From positions 5,704,001 to 5,768,000 of the forward strand of contig NC_013720.1 in NCBI RefSeq assembly GCF_000025185.1: a stretch of 64,000 nucleotides of DNA, read 5' to 3'. Below are positions 9,792-18,464 of the stretch, one piece after another. The notes under the pieces were generated by a model. The model did not search any database. It saw nothing but the letters and a program-made list of their open reading frames with translations, and was not told where the DNA came from. The position numbers were made by a program, and so were the translations under genes. Positions within the stretch are counted from its first letter, which is position 1, and each line of letters starts with the position of its first letter. Source of the stretch: Pirellula staleyi DSM 6068 (GTDB taxonomy: Bacteria > Planctomycetota > Planctomycetia > Pirellulales > Pirellulaceae).

Positions 9792-10871
9792 TTAGTAAGC
9801 CGCTTCCACTACCTGAGCGCGGCGCACGCCGGCTGCCAGGTCCTGAGCCACTTCCACGATGATCTCGCCGGCGGTTTGGCACTCTTCAGCGGTGACATCC
9901 AGGTGCGTGACGAGCCGAATTTGCGTTGGGCTGGTCGCGAAGCAGAGTACCCCACGCGATTTCAGCTCGGCTGCAAAGATCGCTGCCCCGCCGAGTCGCG
10001 CGCTCACCTTGAAAATGATGATGTTGGTGTCGACCGGCAGGAGCGTGAGGTGCTCGCTACGGCTGACCGCAGTGGCAAGGATCTGCGCGTTGGCATGATC
10101 GTCGACCAGTCGCGCGACATGATGCTCGAGGGCGTAAGCAGCAGCTGAGGCGATCACACCGACCTGCCGCATTGCTCCGCCAAACAGTTTACGGTGACGG
10201 CGTGCTTCGACGATCATTTCCTTCGGTCCTGCGAGCGCCGAACCGATCGGGGCGCCGAGTCCCTTACTAAAGCAAATGCTGACGGTATCGAACAGGTCGC
10301 ACCAGCGGTCGGCCGCAATTCCACTGGCGGCAACGGCGTTCATCAGGCGTGCACCGTCGAGATGCACGCGCAAGCCTTCGCTCCGTCCCCAATCCGAAAT
10401 CTCTTTCACCACGTCGAAGGGCTGAACACGTCCCGCCCCACGATTGTGCGTGTTTTCGAGGCAAACCATGCGAGTCCGAACGAGGTGATCGTTCCACGGG
10501 CGAACGGTTCCCTTGAGCTGATCGACAGTCAGCACCCCCTGCTCGCCATCGAACGTGCGGGCCACGACGCCGCTCAGCTGAGCGAACGCGCCTTGCTCGT
10601 AGTTATAGATATGACAGCCCGACTCGCACAGAAACTCATCCCCCGGCTTACAGTGAATGCGAACGGCGATTTGGTTGCTCATGGAGCCCGAGGGCATGAA
10701 GATCGCCGCTTCTTTGCCGAGCAGTTTGGCGGTCATTTGCTCGAGCCGCTCGCAGGATGGATCGACATCGATCACATCGTCCCCCACTTCCGCAGCAGCC
10801 ATCGCGGCCCGCATCCCTGGAGTTGGCTTGGTGACGGTATCACTGCGCAGATCGATGATCGAAGGGGCCAT
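9792..10871 (-). CDS. ltaE: Low-specificity L-threonine aldolase
   Basis: This PLP enzyme (fold type I, aromatic amino acid beta-eliminating lyase/threonine aldolase family) splits L-threonine or L-allo-threonine into glycine and acetaldehyde. The N-terminus IDLRSDTVTKPTPGM and the PSGSMSNQIA element are characteristic. The PLP-binding lysine lies in ICFSKGLGAPIG near residue 203. The length of 359 residues is slightly above the usual 330-350. It is the third gene of a reverse-strand cluster after tdh and kbl, 98 bases from kbl, so three routes or steps of threonine breakdown to glycine are encoded together. Confidence 0.93.
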   Translation of the reverse strand: MAPSIIDLRSDTVTKPTPGMRAAMAAAEVGDDVIDVDPSCERLEQMTAKLLGKEAAIFMPSGSMSNQIAVRIHCKPGDEFLCESGCHIYNYEQGAFAQLSGVVARTFDGEQGVLTVDQLKGTVRPWNDHLVRTRMVCLENTHNRGAGRVQPFDVVKEISDWGRSEGLRVHLDGARLMNAVAASGIAADRWCDLFDTVSICFSKGLGAPIGSALAGPKEMIVEARRHRKLFGGAMRQVGVIASAAAYALEHHVARLVDDHANAQILATAVSRSEHLTLLPVDTNIIIFKVSARLGGAAIFAAELKSRGVLCFATSPTQIRLVTHLDVTAEECQTAGEIIVEVAQDLAAGVRRAQVVEAAY

Positions 10872-10969
10872 CAGTCGAAGCTCGTTATCGCAAGAGGTGG
10901 GATTGTCGCGACACGCTTGATGGTGCGCGACTAATTGCTGCTAACGATAACGCTCCGCGAAGCCGCTGG

Positions 10970-12145
10970 CTACAGCTTCGAAAAAGCGTCGAGGGCTTGG
11001 GTGATGTGGTCGTCACTAAGGGCGGCAGAGACTTGCACGCGAAGGCGAGCTTTTCCTTTGGGTACCACGGGAAAACCAAAGCCGATCACCAGCACGCCGA
11101 GCTCCAAAAGTCGCTTGCTTTTGGCAATCGCTTCCGCCTCGTCGCCAATCATCAGCGGGATGATGGCGGTGGGTGAATCGTGGACTTCAAAGCCCAATTT
11201 TTTGAAGCCCTCGCGCAGGGTTTTCACGTTGGCATGCAAACGAGTGGCGCGCTCGGGTTCGCGCTCGAGGACTTCAATCGCTTTCCGAGCGCTCATCGCC
11301 ACGGTGGCGGGAACAGCATTCGAAAACAGGCTCGGCCGGCCGCGCTGCTCGAGTACTGAAATAGCATCGGGACTAGCCGCAACATAGCCGCCAGCCGCAC
11401 CGCCGAGCGCTTTGCCAAGCGTGCCAGTAATCACATCGATTTGACCGAGCACGCCAAAATGTTCGGGCGTTCCCCGACCAGTGGCGCCTAGCGCGCCGAT
11501 GCCGTGCGAATCGTCGACCACGAGCATCGCTTCGTACTCGCGGCAGAGCTTGATGATCTCGGGAAGTGGCGCGACATCTCCTTCCATGCTGAAGACGCCA
11601 TCGGTCACCACCCAGCGGACTTCTTTCTCGCGCGTGGCCTTGAGCTTGGCTTCGAGATCGGCCAAATCGTTGTGCTTATACACGCCGCGCTCGGCCTGTT
11701 TATTCACGAGGCGAATGCCGTCGATGATGCTCGCATGATTCAGCTCGTCGGAGAGAATCGCATCATTGGGGCCGACGAGTGTCGGGAAGACAGCTTCGTT
11801 AGCGCACCAGCAACTCACGTACGACAAAGCAGCCGCGGTGCCGACGAGTTTGGCGATCGACGCTTCGAGTTCGCGATGGCACTGGAGCGTTCCACAGATG
11901 AAGCGTACCGAAGCTGTTCCGGCCCCATATTTTCGCAGCCCCTCGTGCCCTGCTTCGATCACTTCTGGATGATCGGCCAGGCCCAAGTAGTTGTTCGAGC
12001 ACAGCACGATCGCCTCGCCGACACCAGCGATTTTGGCAGTGGCGCCGAGAGGTCCAATCAGCTCGTGAAAGGCCTTGAGTTGACGCGTCTCGCTCAGCCC
12101 GCTGAGGAGGTCGCGAGCACGGAGGTCGAAGCGGGCGTTTGGCAT
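10970..12145 (-). CDS. kbl: Glycine C-acetyltransferase (2-amino-3-ketobutyrate CoA ligase)
   Basis: The enzyme cleaves 2-amino-3-oxobutyrate with CoA into glycine and acetyl-CoA. It is an alpha-oxoamine synthase of PLP fold type I. SNNYLGLADHP near residue 50, DDSHGIGALGATGRG in the middle and the PLP lysine in GTLGKALGGAAGGYV support this. At 391 residues it has the normal length. Because tdh lies directly upstream, Kbl is more likely than the related BioF. The ATG at 12145 follows GAGGAAG at about 9 bases and lies inside the 3' end of tdh, giving a 52-base overlap and probable translational coupling. Confidence 0.93.
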   Translation of the reverse strand: MPNARFDLRARDLLSGLSETRQLKAFHELIGPLGATAKIAGVGEAIVLCSNNYLGLADHPEVIEAGHEGLRKYGAGTASVRFICGTLQCHRELEASIAKLVGTAAALSYVSCWCANEAVFPTLVGPNDAILSDELNHASIIDGIRLVNKQAERGVYKHNDLADLEAKLKATREKEVRWVVTDGVFSMEGDVAPLPEIIKLCREYEAMLVVDDSHGIGALGATGRGTPEHFGVLGQIDVITGTLGKALGGAAGGYVAASPDAISVLEQRGRPSLFSNAVPATVAMSARKAIEVLEREPERATRLHANVKTLREGFKKLGFEVHDSPTAIIPLMIGDEAEAIAKSKRLLELGVLVIGFGFPVVPKGKARLRVQVSAALSDDHITQALDAFSKL

Positions 12146-13236
12146 GGGAGAGCTTCCTCGTGAGGGACTTCGAGCACCACTTTAATTGCTTCGCCGTTCT
12201 GCATCAGGCGGAAGCCTTGCTCGAAATTGGCGAGCGGCAATTGGTGCGTAATGATCGGAGCAAGATTGAGTCGACCCGACAGGACAAAGTTCTCGACCTG
12301 ATACCAGGTTTCGAACATTCGTCGGCCGTTGATGCCAAGGACGGTGGCACCTTTGAAGATGATATCGTTTGGCAAATCGAGCGCCACAGGCTCGCCGGGA
12401 ATTCCGAGCAGAGCCGCGGTGCCGCCGTTGCGCAGGGCCGCAAAGCCTTGACGAATCGCTACCGGATGGCCGCTCATTTCCAGCAGCACTTCCGGACCTT
12501 GATTGTGCGTGAGTCTGCGTGCTTCAGCGACCCAATTTTCGTCGCTCGAATGGAACGCGACATCAGCTCCAAGCTGTTTCGCAAGAGCGAGCCGCTTGGG
12601 ATCGCGATCGGTTACGAGAATCGTCGCAGCACCAGCAGCGCGAGCGATGGTAACAGCCATCAGGCCGATGATGCCGACGCCGGTAATCAGTACCGAGCGA
12701 CCGCTCACTCCAGCTGCCATCACGGTGTGCATGGCGTTGCCGAGCGGATCGAACACGGCAGCGATGTGATCGGGAATGCTGGGGTGTACGGGCCAGATGT
12801 TTTCTTCGGGAACGGCTACGTACTGAGCGAAACAGCCGTTGCAGTCGATGCCGAGGATATCGACCTTCTCGCAGATATGGCCATTGCCGGTACGACACGG
12901 CTGACAGACGCCACAGCCGATGTGTCCTTCGGCGCTCACACGCTGTCCGACATGGGCTCGCGTCACAGCATCGCCGATGGCAACAACCCGCCCGACGAAC
13001 TCGTGACCGGTGGTGATCCCCACCAGCACGCGGCTGCGGCTCCAGGCGTCCCATTCGTAGATGTGGCGGTCGGTGCCGCAAATGCCAGCATGGGTGACAG
13101 CAACCAGCACTTCGCGCGGACCGATGCGTGGAACTGGTGTATCATCTTGCCACCACAGCCCGGGCTCGCTCTTGAGTTTACGAATGGCGAGCATGGTTGC
13201 TGGCAGTTTCGAAGGGGCTGCGGGAAGCGAAGTCAT
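12094..13236 (-). CDS. tdh: L-threonine 3-dehydrogenase
   Basis: This zinc-dependent medium-chain dehydrogenase oxidises L-threonine to 2-amino-3-oxobutyrate with NAD+. HAGICGTDRHIYEWD holds the catalytic zinc cysteine, CGVCQPCRTGNGHIC the structural zinc site, and GVGIIGL the nucleotide-binding loop. The start at 13236 (MTSLPAAP) has GAGG 7 bases upstream and gives 380 residues, somewhat above the usual 340-350 because of an N-terminal and a C-terminal tail. The open frame to 13716 is antisense to the regulator gene and is not coding. It is the first gene of the tdh-kbl-ltaE cluster, divergent from the XRE-cupin regulator. Confidence 0.93.
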   Translation of the reverse strand: MTSLPAAPSKLPATMLAIRKLKSEPGLWWQDDTPVPRIGPREVLVAVTHAGICGTDRHIYEWDAWSRSRVLVGITTGHEFVGRVVAIGDAVTRAHVGQRVSAEGHIGCGVCQPCRTGNGHICEKVDILGIDCNGCFAQYVAVPEENIWPVHPSIPDHIAAVFDPLGNAMHTVMAAGVSGRSVLITGVGIIGLMAVTIARAAGAATILVTDRDPKRLALAKQLGADVAFHSSDENWVAEARRLTHNQGPEVLLEMSGHPVAIRQGFAALRNGGTAALLGIPGEPVALDLPNDIIFKGATVLGINGRRMFETWYQVENFVLSGRLNLAPIITHQLPLANFEQGFRLMQNGEAIKVVLEVPHEEALPCQTPASTSVLATSSAG

Positions 13237-13282
13237 GGCGAACCTCACGAGTCGAGTGGTCAGGATCGAGGCTGTATTCCGA

Positions 13283-13316
13283 TTTCCTGGAAAGCGGCCT
13301 TCATTTCTGGTATAGT
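13283..13316 (+). promoter_or_regulatory. Candidate promoter and operator between tdh and the regulator
   Basis: An extended -10 (TGGTATAGT, with the hexamer at 13311-13316) lies 59 bases before the regulator ATG. Seventeen bases upstream, the weak -35 TGGAAA (13288-13293) is part of the palindrome TTTCC-T-GGAAA at 13283-13293. A second palindrome, ATTCCGGAAT, lies at 13356-13365 just before the ATG. The shared TTCC/GGAA half-sites suggest a dimeric repressor, most simply the XRE protein itself. Confidence 0.4.
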
Positions 13317-13374
13317 AGAACCATCGACTCCGACTTACAAGACCTTTATTCCAATATTCCGGAATTCCTCTCCG

Positions 13375-13983
13375 ATGTCCCGTGAATCTTCCGAAATACC
13401 GTCGGGCGAACCGCTGCAGCAGTTGGTGTGCGATCGGGTTCGCTCGATGCGTAAAGCCAAGGGGTGGACCCTCGAGCAGTTGGCCAGCCTGAGCGGCGTA
13501 AGTCGAAGCATGCTCAGCGAAATCGAACGCGGCAGTGCCAACCCCACACTGGGCGTGGCATTTCGCATTGCGCAGGCTTTTGGGATGACCCTGGGGGATT
13601 TGGTCGACTCGCCCGAGCCTCCCAAGCCTCGGATTGATGTCATCCGGAGCGATGACCGCAGCTTCATGTTCCGCGACGATAGCGACTGCCGCATCCGCAC
13701 GCTTTCGCCGCTGCACCTCGAAAAAGATGTCGAATTCTACGAGCTAACCCTCCGCACGGGTGGAAAACTCGAGAGCCAGCCCCACTTCGAAGGGACTCGC
13801 GAGTTCCTGACGGTCGAAAAAGGGGTCGTCAGGCTGACTGCTGGGAGCGAAACGTCGGAACTCAAGCAGGGAGATTCGGCCCACTATCCCGCCGACGTGC
13901 CGCACGAAATCCGGAATATCGGACGGGGCGAAGCTGTCGTCTTCCTCGTCGACATCTACGGCCGCCCGAGCCAGCGGCGGTAA
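13375..13983 (+). CDS. XRE-family regulator with C-terminal cupin domain
   Basis: The 202-residue protein has an N-terminal HTH_3 domain, about residues 13-70 (RVRSMRKAKGWTLEQLASLS, then SRSMLSEIERGSANPTL), and a C-terminal cupin_2 domain, about 115-195, which in this family senses a small ligand. It lacks a membrane segment. The gene diverges from tdh with 138 bases between the starts, and palindromes lie in that gap. The inference is that it controls the threonine catabolic genes and itself in response to threonine, glycine or a related metabolite. The start at 13375 is the first ATG after the promoter; the longer open frame upstream is antisense to tdh. Confidence 0.9.
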   Translation: MSRESSEIPSGEPLQQLVCDRVRSMRKAKGWTLEQLASLSGVSRSMLSEIERGSANPTLGVAFRIAQAFGMTLGDLVDSPEPPKPRIDVIRSDDRSFMFRDDSDCRIRTLSPLHLEKDVEFYELTLRTGGKLESQPHFEGTREFLTVEKGVVRLTAGSETSELKQGDSAHYPADVPHEIRNIGRGEAVVFLVDIYGRPSQRR

Positions 13984-14010
13984 AATGTATCTTACTAAAG
14001 ACTTGGGTGT

Positions 14011-14047
14011 CTGGGTGGCTACTAGCTGGCTTGTCCAGCAGTGAGCA
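14011..14047 (+). repeat. Dispersed 37-bp repeat, copy 1
   Basis: It is identical over 37 bases to 15737-15773 and nearly identical to the reverse copy at 7864-7900. It begins CTGGGTGGCTACTAG and ends CCAGCAGTGAGCA. It lies in the gap upstream of hisD. Confidence 0.85.
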
Positions 14048-14085
14048 CTTTACCGGGCACTTCCACAGCTAGTGCCTCGTGTGAA

Positions 14086-14107
14086 CCCAGGTTGCGAGCA
14101 ACCTGGG
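14086..14107. repeat. Perfect 10-bp palindrome with 2-base centre
   Basis: CCCAGGTTGC is followed by GA and then by the exact inverted arm GCAACCTGGG. A near-copy in the opposite orientation lies at 15655-15675. There is no T-run, so it is not a classical terminator. It looks like a dispersed palindromic element. Confidence 0.7.
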
Positions 14108-14254
14108 GTGAAATGTCAGCCGCTGCTGCGGTCTAGATCGGTGCCACCCGCCTAGCGACTCTCGGCAGGTCCGAACACAATAGAATCCTGCGTGTCGTTA
14201 TCGCTAGCGACCGCCCCAAGCCAACTTTCGCAGGATGCTCCCTCAGGATAATTA

Positions 14255-15619
14255 GTGCCGCGCATGTCCGAGCCGTTTTCGATTCGTGTGATTGACGCCC
14301 GCCAAGAGCCCCTCGCCCCAGCGCTGGCTGAACTTCGCGAGCGACTGAGCCCGCGCGGCAACATCGTCAGCGAAGCTGGGCGCAAGCGGACGATCGACGT
14401 CTTTGGCAAGCCGCTCAGCCCCACCGAAGTGGTCGAGACGATCTGCCGCGACGTTCGCGAACGCGGCATCGCCGCGGTACTCGACTACAGCAAAAAACTC
14501 GACCGGGCCGATCTCACGCCGGAAACGATTCGCGTCTCGCAGGCCGAGCTCGACGCCGCTCACGCAGCTGCTGATCCAGCGTTTCTCGCCGCCATCGCTC
14601 GCATCCAGCAAAACATCCTCGAGTTCCAAACGGCGATTCTTCACAAAGAAGTCGAGGTCCGCCGCAACGGCGTGGTGCTACGGCAACGCTATCAGCCTCT
14701 GGAGCGGATCGGCATTTGCGTCCCCGGCGGCGCTGCTGCCTATCCATCGACGGTCCTGATGACAGCTGTTCCGGCCCAAGCTGCTGGCGTCTCTCAAATT
14801 GTCGTCATCGCTCCGCCGACCGATTTTGGCGCTAACAACCGCGATGTGCTTGCAACGTGCAAAGCGATCGGCGTGACCGAGGTCTATCGCATGGGTGGCG
14901 CGCAAGGTGTCGCGGCACTCGCCTACGGCGTCGAAGGGATTCCCAAGGTCGATAAAATCGTCGGCCCGGGCAACTTGTTCGTCGCGCTGGCGAAGCGACA
15001 TGTCTACGGCGAAGTCGATATCGATTCCATCGCCGGACCTAGCGAAGTAGTCGTCATTTCCGACGAAACGACCCGCGCCGACTTCACCGCTGCCGATCTT
15101 CTCGCGCAGGCCGAACATGCCCCCGGCGCCAGCATCCTGATTACTTGGAGCCGCACCGCGCTCGAAGCGACCAAGCGCGAGCTCGAGCGACTGGTGCAAA
15201 CGATTTCTCGCAGCGAGCTCACCCTGCAATCGCTCCGCGATTTTGGCTGTTTGATTCTCGTCGACTCGCCGGAAGAAGCGTGCCGCGTCACCAGCGAAAT
15301 CGCCCCCGAGCACCTGCATATTGCTACCGAAAATGCGGGCGCACTACTGGCCAAGATTCGCAACGCCGGAGCTACGTTCCTCGGAAACTACAGCCCCGTC
15401 GCCCTCGGCGATTATGCCGCGGGACCTTCGCACGTGCTGCCGACAGGCGGAACCGCTCGCTGGGCTTCGGGACTTTCGGCCAATCATTTCCTCCGCAGCA
15501 GCAGCGTGATCGACTACTCCGCGGAAGCCTTGAGAGACATCGCCCCCGCCATCCAAATGCTCGCCGATAAAGAAGGGCTCACCGCCCATCGACTGAGCGT
15601 CGACCTGCGTGTGGAGTAA
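14255..15619 (+). CDS. hisD: Histidinol dehydrogenase
   Basis: This zinc enzyme oxidises L-histidinol to L-histidine in two NAD+-dependent steps, the last reactions of histidine synthesis. Family blocks include RIGICVPGGAAAYPSTVLM, RMGGAQGVAALAYG and DSIAGPSEVVVI. The 454-residue length is slightly above the usual 430. AGGA at 14245-14248 lies 6 bases before a GTG at 14255 and 15 bases before an ATG at 14264, so I prefer GTG; the ATG form would lack three residues. hisC follows after 221 bases that contain two repeats, so hisD may be transcribed separately from hisCB. Confidence 0.95.
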   Translation: MPRMSEPFSIRVIDARQEPLAPALAELRERLSPRGNIVSEAGRKRTIDVFGKPLSPTEVVETICRDVRERGIAAVLDYSKKLDRADLTPETIRVSQAELDAAHAAADPAFLAAIARIQQNILEFQTAILHKEVEVRRNGVVLRQRYQPLERIGICVPGGAAAYPSTVLMTAVPAQAAGVSQIVVIAPPTDFGANNRDVLATCKAIGVTEVYRMGGAQGVAALAYGVEGIPKVDKIVGPGNLFVALAKRHVYGEVDIDSIAGPSEVVVISDETTRADFTAADLLAQAEHAPGASILITWSRTALEATKRELERLVQTISRSELTLQSLRDFGCLILVDSPEEACRVTSEIAPEHLHIATENAGALLAKIRNAGATFLGNYSPVALGDYAAGPSHVLPTGGTARWASGLSANHFLRSSSVIDYSAEALRDIAPAIQMLADKEGLTAHRLSVDLRVE

Positions 15620-15654
15620 CGACATTAGCTAGAAATCACTCCCCTCTTCTTCAG

Positions 15655-15675
15655 CCCAGGTTGCTCGCAACCTGC
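15655..15675. repeat. Palindromic element, second copy
   Basis: CCAGGTTGC, TC and GCAACCTG repeat the palindrome at 14086-14107 in the opposite orientation, with one changed outer base. It lies between hisD and hisC. Confidence 0.6.
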
Positions 15676-15736
15676 GCTTCACAAGAGGCCTATACCTTGC
15701 ATCACTTGTCATCAACGCCGGGTGGCACTGCTGATG

Positions 15737-15773
15737 CTGGGTGGCTACTAGCTGGCTTGTCCAGCAGTGAGCA
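15737..15773 (+). repeat. Dispersed 37-bp repeat, copy 2
   Basis: It is identical to 14011-14047. A related start, GGGTGGCACTGCTG, lies directly before it at about 15719, which links this copy to the more diverged element near 54799. Confidence 0.85.
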
Positions 15774-15840
15774 GTTCGAACCAACTCAACCATTTCAAAT
15801 CAATCGCCAGATTTCCCATCCTTCGAAGTAAGACTTGATC

Positions 15841-16893
15841 ATGTATTTTCGTCCTGAAATTCTGGCAATGGCGGGCTATGTGCCGGGCGAACAGCCTCAA
15901 GCGGGCAAGTTCATCAAGCTCAACACCAACGAGAATCCCTACCCGCCACCTTCGGGCATCAAGCAAGCGATCGACGAGTGCCTGACTCGCGGATTGCAGC
16001 GCTATCCCGATCCGATGGCGAATGCTTTCCGCACGCGTGCTGCCGAGATTTTCGATCTGCCGAGCAAAGACTGGATCATGGCCGGCAACGGCAGCGATGA
16101 CATTCTGACGATCTGCACGCGAGCTCTCGTGGGCGCGGGAGATTTATTGCGTCTCCCCTATCCCAGCTACATCCTCTATCGCTCGCTTGCTGAGATCCAA
16201 GGGGCGCGCTGGGAAGAGATCGATTTCCACGCCGACTGGACTCTTCCCGAAACGTTCGCCAAGCCAGCCGACGGGCTGAAGCTGGTCTTTTTGCCCAATC
16301 CCAACAGCCCCACCGGCACGATGATTTCGCGCGAAACGATTCTCGAAATCGCCGACGCGCTCCCCTGCCCGCTGCTGGTCGATGAAGCGTATGTCGACTT
16401 CGCCAGCTTCAGCTGTATCGACCTCCCGAAGCAAAACGAAAAGATCCTCGTCAGCCGCACGCTCAGCAAGTCGTTTGGCCTGGCGGGCCTGCGGTTTGGC
16501 TACGTCGTCGGTCAGCCGCACATGATCGAGCAGCTGATCAAAGTCAAAGATTCCTACAACTGCGACTCGCTCAGCATCGCTGCTGCAACCGCTGCCATTC
16601 ACGACCAAGCGTGGCTCGCCGAGAACCGACGCAAGGTGATCGCCACCCGCGAAAAGCTAGCGGCTGGCCTGGCGCAACTCGGATTTGAGGTCATACCGTC
16701 AGAAGCGAACTTCGTTTGGTGTACCCACCCGTCAAAACCGGCAAAACCAATTTACGAAGCACTGAAAAACGCCAAGATCTTGATCCGATACATGAACTAT
16801 CCGCGTTTTGGCGATGGGCTGCGGATTAGCGTGGGAACCGACGACCAGAACGACGCCCTGCTCTCCCTCCTCGCCAGTTTGGTACAAGCATGA
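15841..16893 (+). CDS. hisC: Histidinol-phosphate aminotransferase
   Basis: This PLP enzyme of fold type I converts imidazole acetol phosphate and glutamate to histidinol phosphate. The N-terminal block [11 protein letters not shown], the VDEAYVDFA block and the PLP lysine in [17 protein letters not shown] (near residue 210) identify it. The product has 350 residues, normal for HisC. I chose ATG 15841 over a TTG two codons upstream. The stop overlaps the start of hisB by four bases (ATGA), so hisC and hisB are translationally coupled. Confidence 0.95.
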   Translation: MYFRPEILAMAGYVPGEQPQAGKFIKLNTNENPYPPPSGIKQAIDECLTRGLQRYPDPMANAFRTRAAEIFDLPSKDWIMAGNGSDDILTICTRALVGAGDLLRLPYPSYILYRSLAEIQGARWEEIDFHADWTLPETFAKPADGLKLVFLPNPNSPTGTMISRETILEIADALPCPLLVDEAYVDFASFSCIDLPKQNEKILVSRTLSKSFGLAGLRFGYVVGQPHMIEQLIKVKDSYNCDSLSIAAATAAIHDQAWLAENRRKVIATREKLAAGLAQLGFEVIPSEANFVWCTHPSKPAKPIYEALKNAKILIRYMNYPRFGDGLRISVGTDDQNDALLSLLASLVQA

Positions 16894-17486
16894 GCCGCAC
16901 AGCAACGATCGACCGCACCACGCGCGAAACCCAAATCCACCTCGAGATCAATCTCGACGGCACCGGCAAATCGACGCTGGCCACCGGCGTGGGGTTTCTC
17001 GATCACATGCTCGAGCTTTTCGCCCGCCACGCTGCTGTCGACCTCGTCGTCCAGGCCAAGGGCGACTTGCACGTCGATCAGCATCACACGGTCGAAGATA
17101 CGGGCATCTGCCTCGGCCAAGCGGTGAAGCAAGCGCTCGGTGACAAAGTCGGAATCCGTCGCTACGGCCACTTCACCCTGCCGATGGAAGAAACGCTCGC
17201 CACCACCGCGATCGACCTTTCGGGACGCTACTATCTGGTCTTCAATGCTCCGCTCCCGAGCCAAAAGATTGGCGATTTCGACAGCGAGCTGATCGAAGAC
17301 TTTTGGCAAGCGTTTGCTGCCAACTCGCTCTGCAACTTGCACGTGCTGGTGCACTACGGCCGCAACACGCACCACGTGAGCGAAGCCATCTTCAAATGCC
17401 TCGCCCGCTCGCTGCGCATGGCCATCGAAATCGACACCCGCCTCGCCAACATCGTCCCCAGCACCAAAGGGACGCTCGTTTCGTAA
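16890..17486 (+). CDS. hisB: Imidazoleglycerol-phosphate dehydratase
   Basis: The enzyme dehydrates imidazole glycerol phosphate to imidazole acetol phosphate, the step before HisC. The 198-residue monofunctional form is present, without the N-terminal phosphatase domain found in enteric HisB. Metal-binding blocks are visible: [14 protein letters not shown] near residue 32, DQHHTVED near 70 and [12 protein letters not shown] near 155. It overlaps hisC by four bases. No terminator with a T-run follows; a GC-rich 10-bp hairpin lies about 110 bases downstream. Confidence 0.96.
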   Translation: MSRTATIDRTTRETQIHLEINLDGTGKSTLATGVGFLDHMLELFARHAAVDLVVQAKGDLHVDQHHTVEDTGICLGQAVKQALGDKVGIRRYGHFTLPMEETLATTAIDLSGRYYLVFNAPLPSQKIGDFDSELIEDFWQAFAANSLCNLHVLVHYGRNTHHVSEAIFKCLARSLRMAIEIDTRLANIVPSTKGTLVS

Positions 17487-17598
17487 GAGCCCGAGCAGCC
17501 CACGAAACGCCCACAGCCACGAAACCAGCTTCACGCGATAGTACCCACGCCCACGTTTCACTGCCACTGGTTGCCGCTGCGCCGTACTTTTCGGGTGC

Positions 17599-17629
17599 CA
17601 TGCTCCTGTCGCGCAGCAGCAGGAGCATG
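17599..17629. repeat. Perfect 10-bp inverted repeat after hisB
   Basis: CATGCTCCTG at 17599-17608 and CAGGAGCATG at 17620-17629 enclose an 11-base loop. No T-run follows on either strand. It could be a dispersed palindrome or a 3'-end stabiliser of the his transcript. Confidence 0.5.
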
Positions 17630-17709
17630 TGAAGTGTAGTAAGACGCCAAAACGTTGATGATTGTCCTAGGCTGTGGGAAAACCACTGTTCCAAGTTGCC
17701 GTTGAACGT

Positions 17710-18210
17710 TTAGTTAACGATGCCTGGATCACGTAGGCCGGCGATATACTCGGTGAAAGAGTTGGCGAGCAGGGTGATGTTGCCAGCTGACTCAACGCTA
17801 CCATTCCACTCCTCGTCGGGTTCATCCTCATGATCCCAAAAGAATATGCGCCCGCGAACGGACTCGGCGATGCCCAGACAGATCGCGTTGCCAAAGGGAT
17901 CATCATGAATCCAAATCAATGATTCCGGAATGCGCCCCTCGTAACGCTCGCGCGCCCGATCCAGAGAAAAGTAGGATTCGTCTCGGAAGCCACCGATGTG
18001 GTGAACGCCAGCTTCAACCACCTGCCCCTCTTGATCCTTCCCTTGATACCAATAGCGACCGCCGACGTAACCGCCATTGCAATGGATCAAGAAATAGCGG
18101 TAGTCCTCCGGCAACTTTCCGCCAATCTCCGCCTCGAACCGAGCCACCTCATCTGCCGAAGCTGGGGGCGATTTTTTCTTCACCTCAGCAATAAACTCAT
18201 CGATCTTCAT
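17710..18210 (-). CDS. SMI1/KNR4 (SUKH) family protein
   Basis: The 166-residue protein matches the SMI1/KNR4 superfamily by its pattern: an amphipathic start (MKIDEFIAEVKKK), an EIGGKLPEDYRYFLIHCNGG core, and PFGNAICLGIAES, then FFWDHEDEPD in the second half. In bacteria many such proteins are immunity proteins for contact-dependent or secreted toxins, but others are housekeeping proteins of unknown function. No toxin gene is adjacent; the neighbours are hisB and a secreted hypothetical gene. The role as immunity protein is therefore only possible. The product is soluble, acidic and cytoplasmic. Confidence 0.85.
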   Translation of the reverse strand: MKIDEFIAEVKKKSPPASADEVARFEAEIGGKLPEDYRYFLIHCNGGYVGGRYWYQGKDQEGQVVEAGVHHIGGFRDESYFSLDRARERYEGRIPESLIWIHDDPFGNAICLGIAESVRGRIFFWDHEDEPDEEWNGSVESAGNITLLANSFTEYIAGLRDPGIVN

Positions 18211-18263
18211 AACTACACTCCACCGCTAAACGACTCTGATTCCCTGATTCAAGTTTGTAGTTC

Positions 18264-18411
18264 GTAGGTCGGCTACCCTGTAGCCGACATAGGGCTAACC
18301 GTTGCCCCTTGGAGCATCGTAGGATTGGCTCGTTGGCAATCCAGCAGCACGTCGTGGGCGGATCGCATTAGCGACGCATTTCAATTGTCGGCTACGGGGT
18401 AGCCGACCTAC
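18264..18411. repeat. Pair of 25-bp inverted repeats around 98 bases
   Basis: The element at 18264-18288 (GTAGGTCGGCTAC, CCT, GTAGCCGAC) reappears as its reverse complement at 18387-18411 with one change. Each arm is itself a palindrome built on GTCGGCTAC and GTAGCCGAC. The gap between the genes at 18210 and 18465 consists largely of this structure, with no gene. Confidence 0.8.
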
Positions 18412-18412
18412 C

Positions 18413-18439
18413 GATGCCGACGCAGTCGGCTAGAGGCTT
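18413..18439 (+). repeat. 27-bp repeat, copy 1
   Basis: It begins GATGCCGACGCAGTCGG and ends AGAGGCTT. It matches 19249-19275 at all but two positions. The two copies flank the secreted hypothetical gene at 18465-19142. Confidence 0.75.
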
Positions 18440-18464
18440 TGTTCCGCGCTACTGGCCCATCGAA

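Noticed and set aside
12139-13374. Forward extension of the XRE-cupin gene to 12139
   Set aside because: It is antisense to tdh. The regulator has its own promoter-like boxes and an ATG at 13375.
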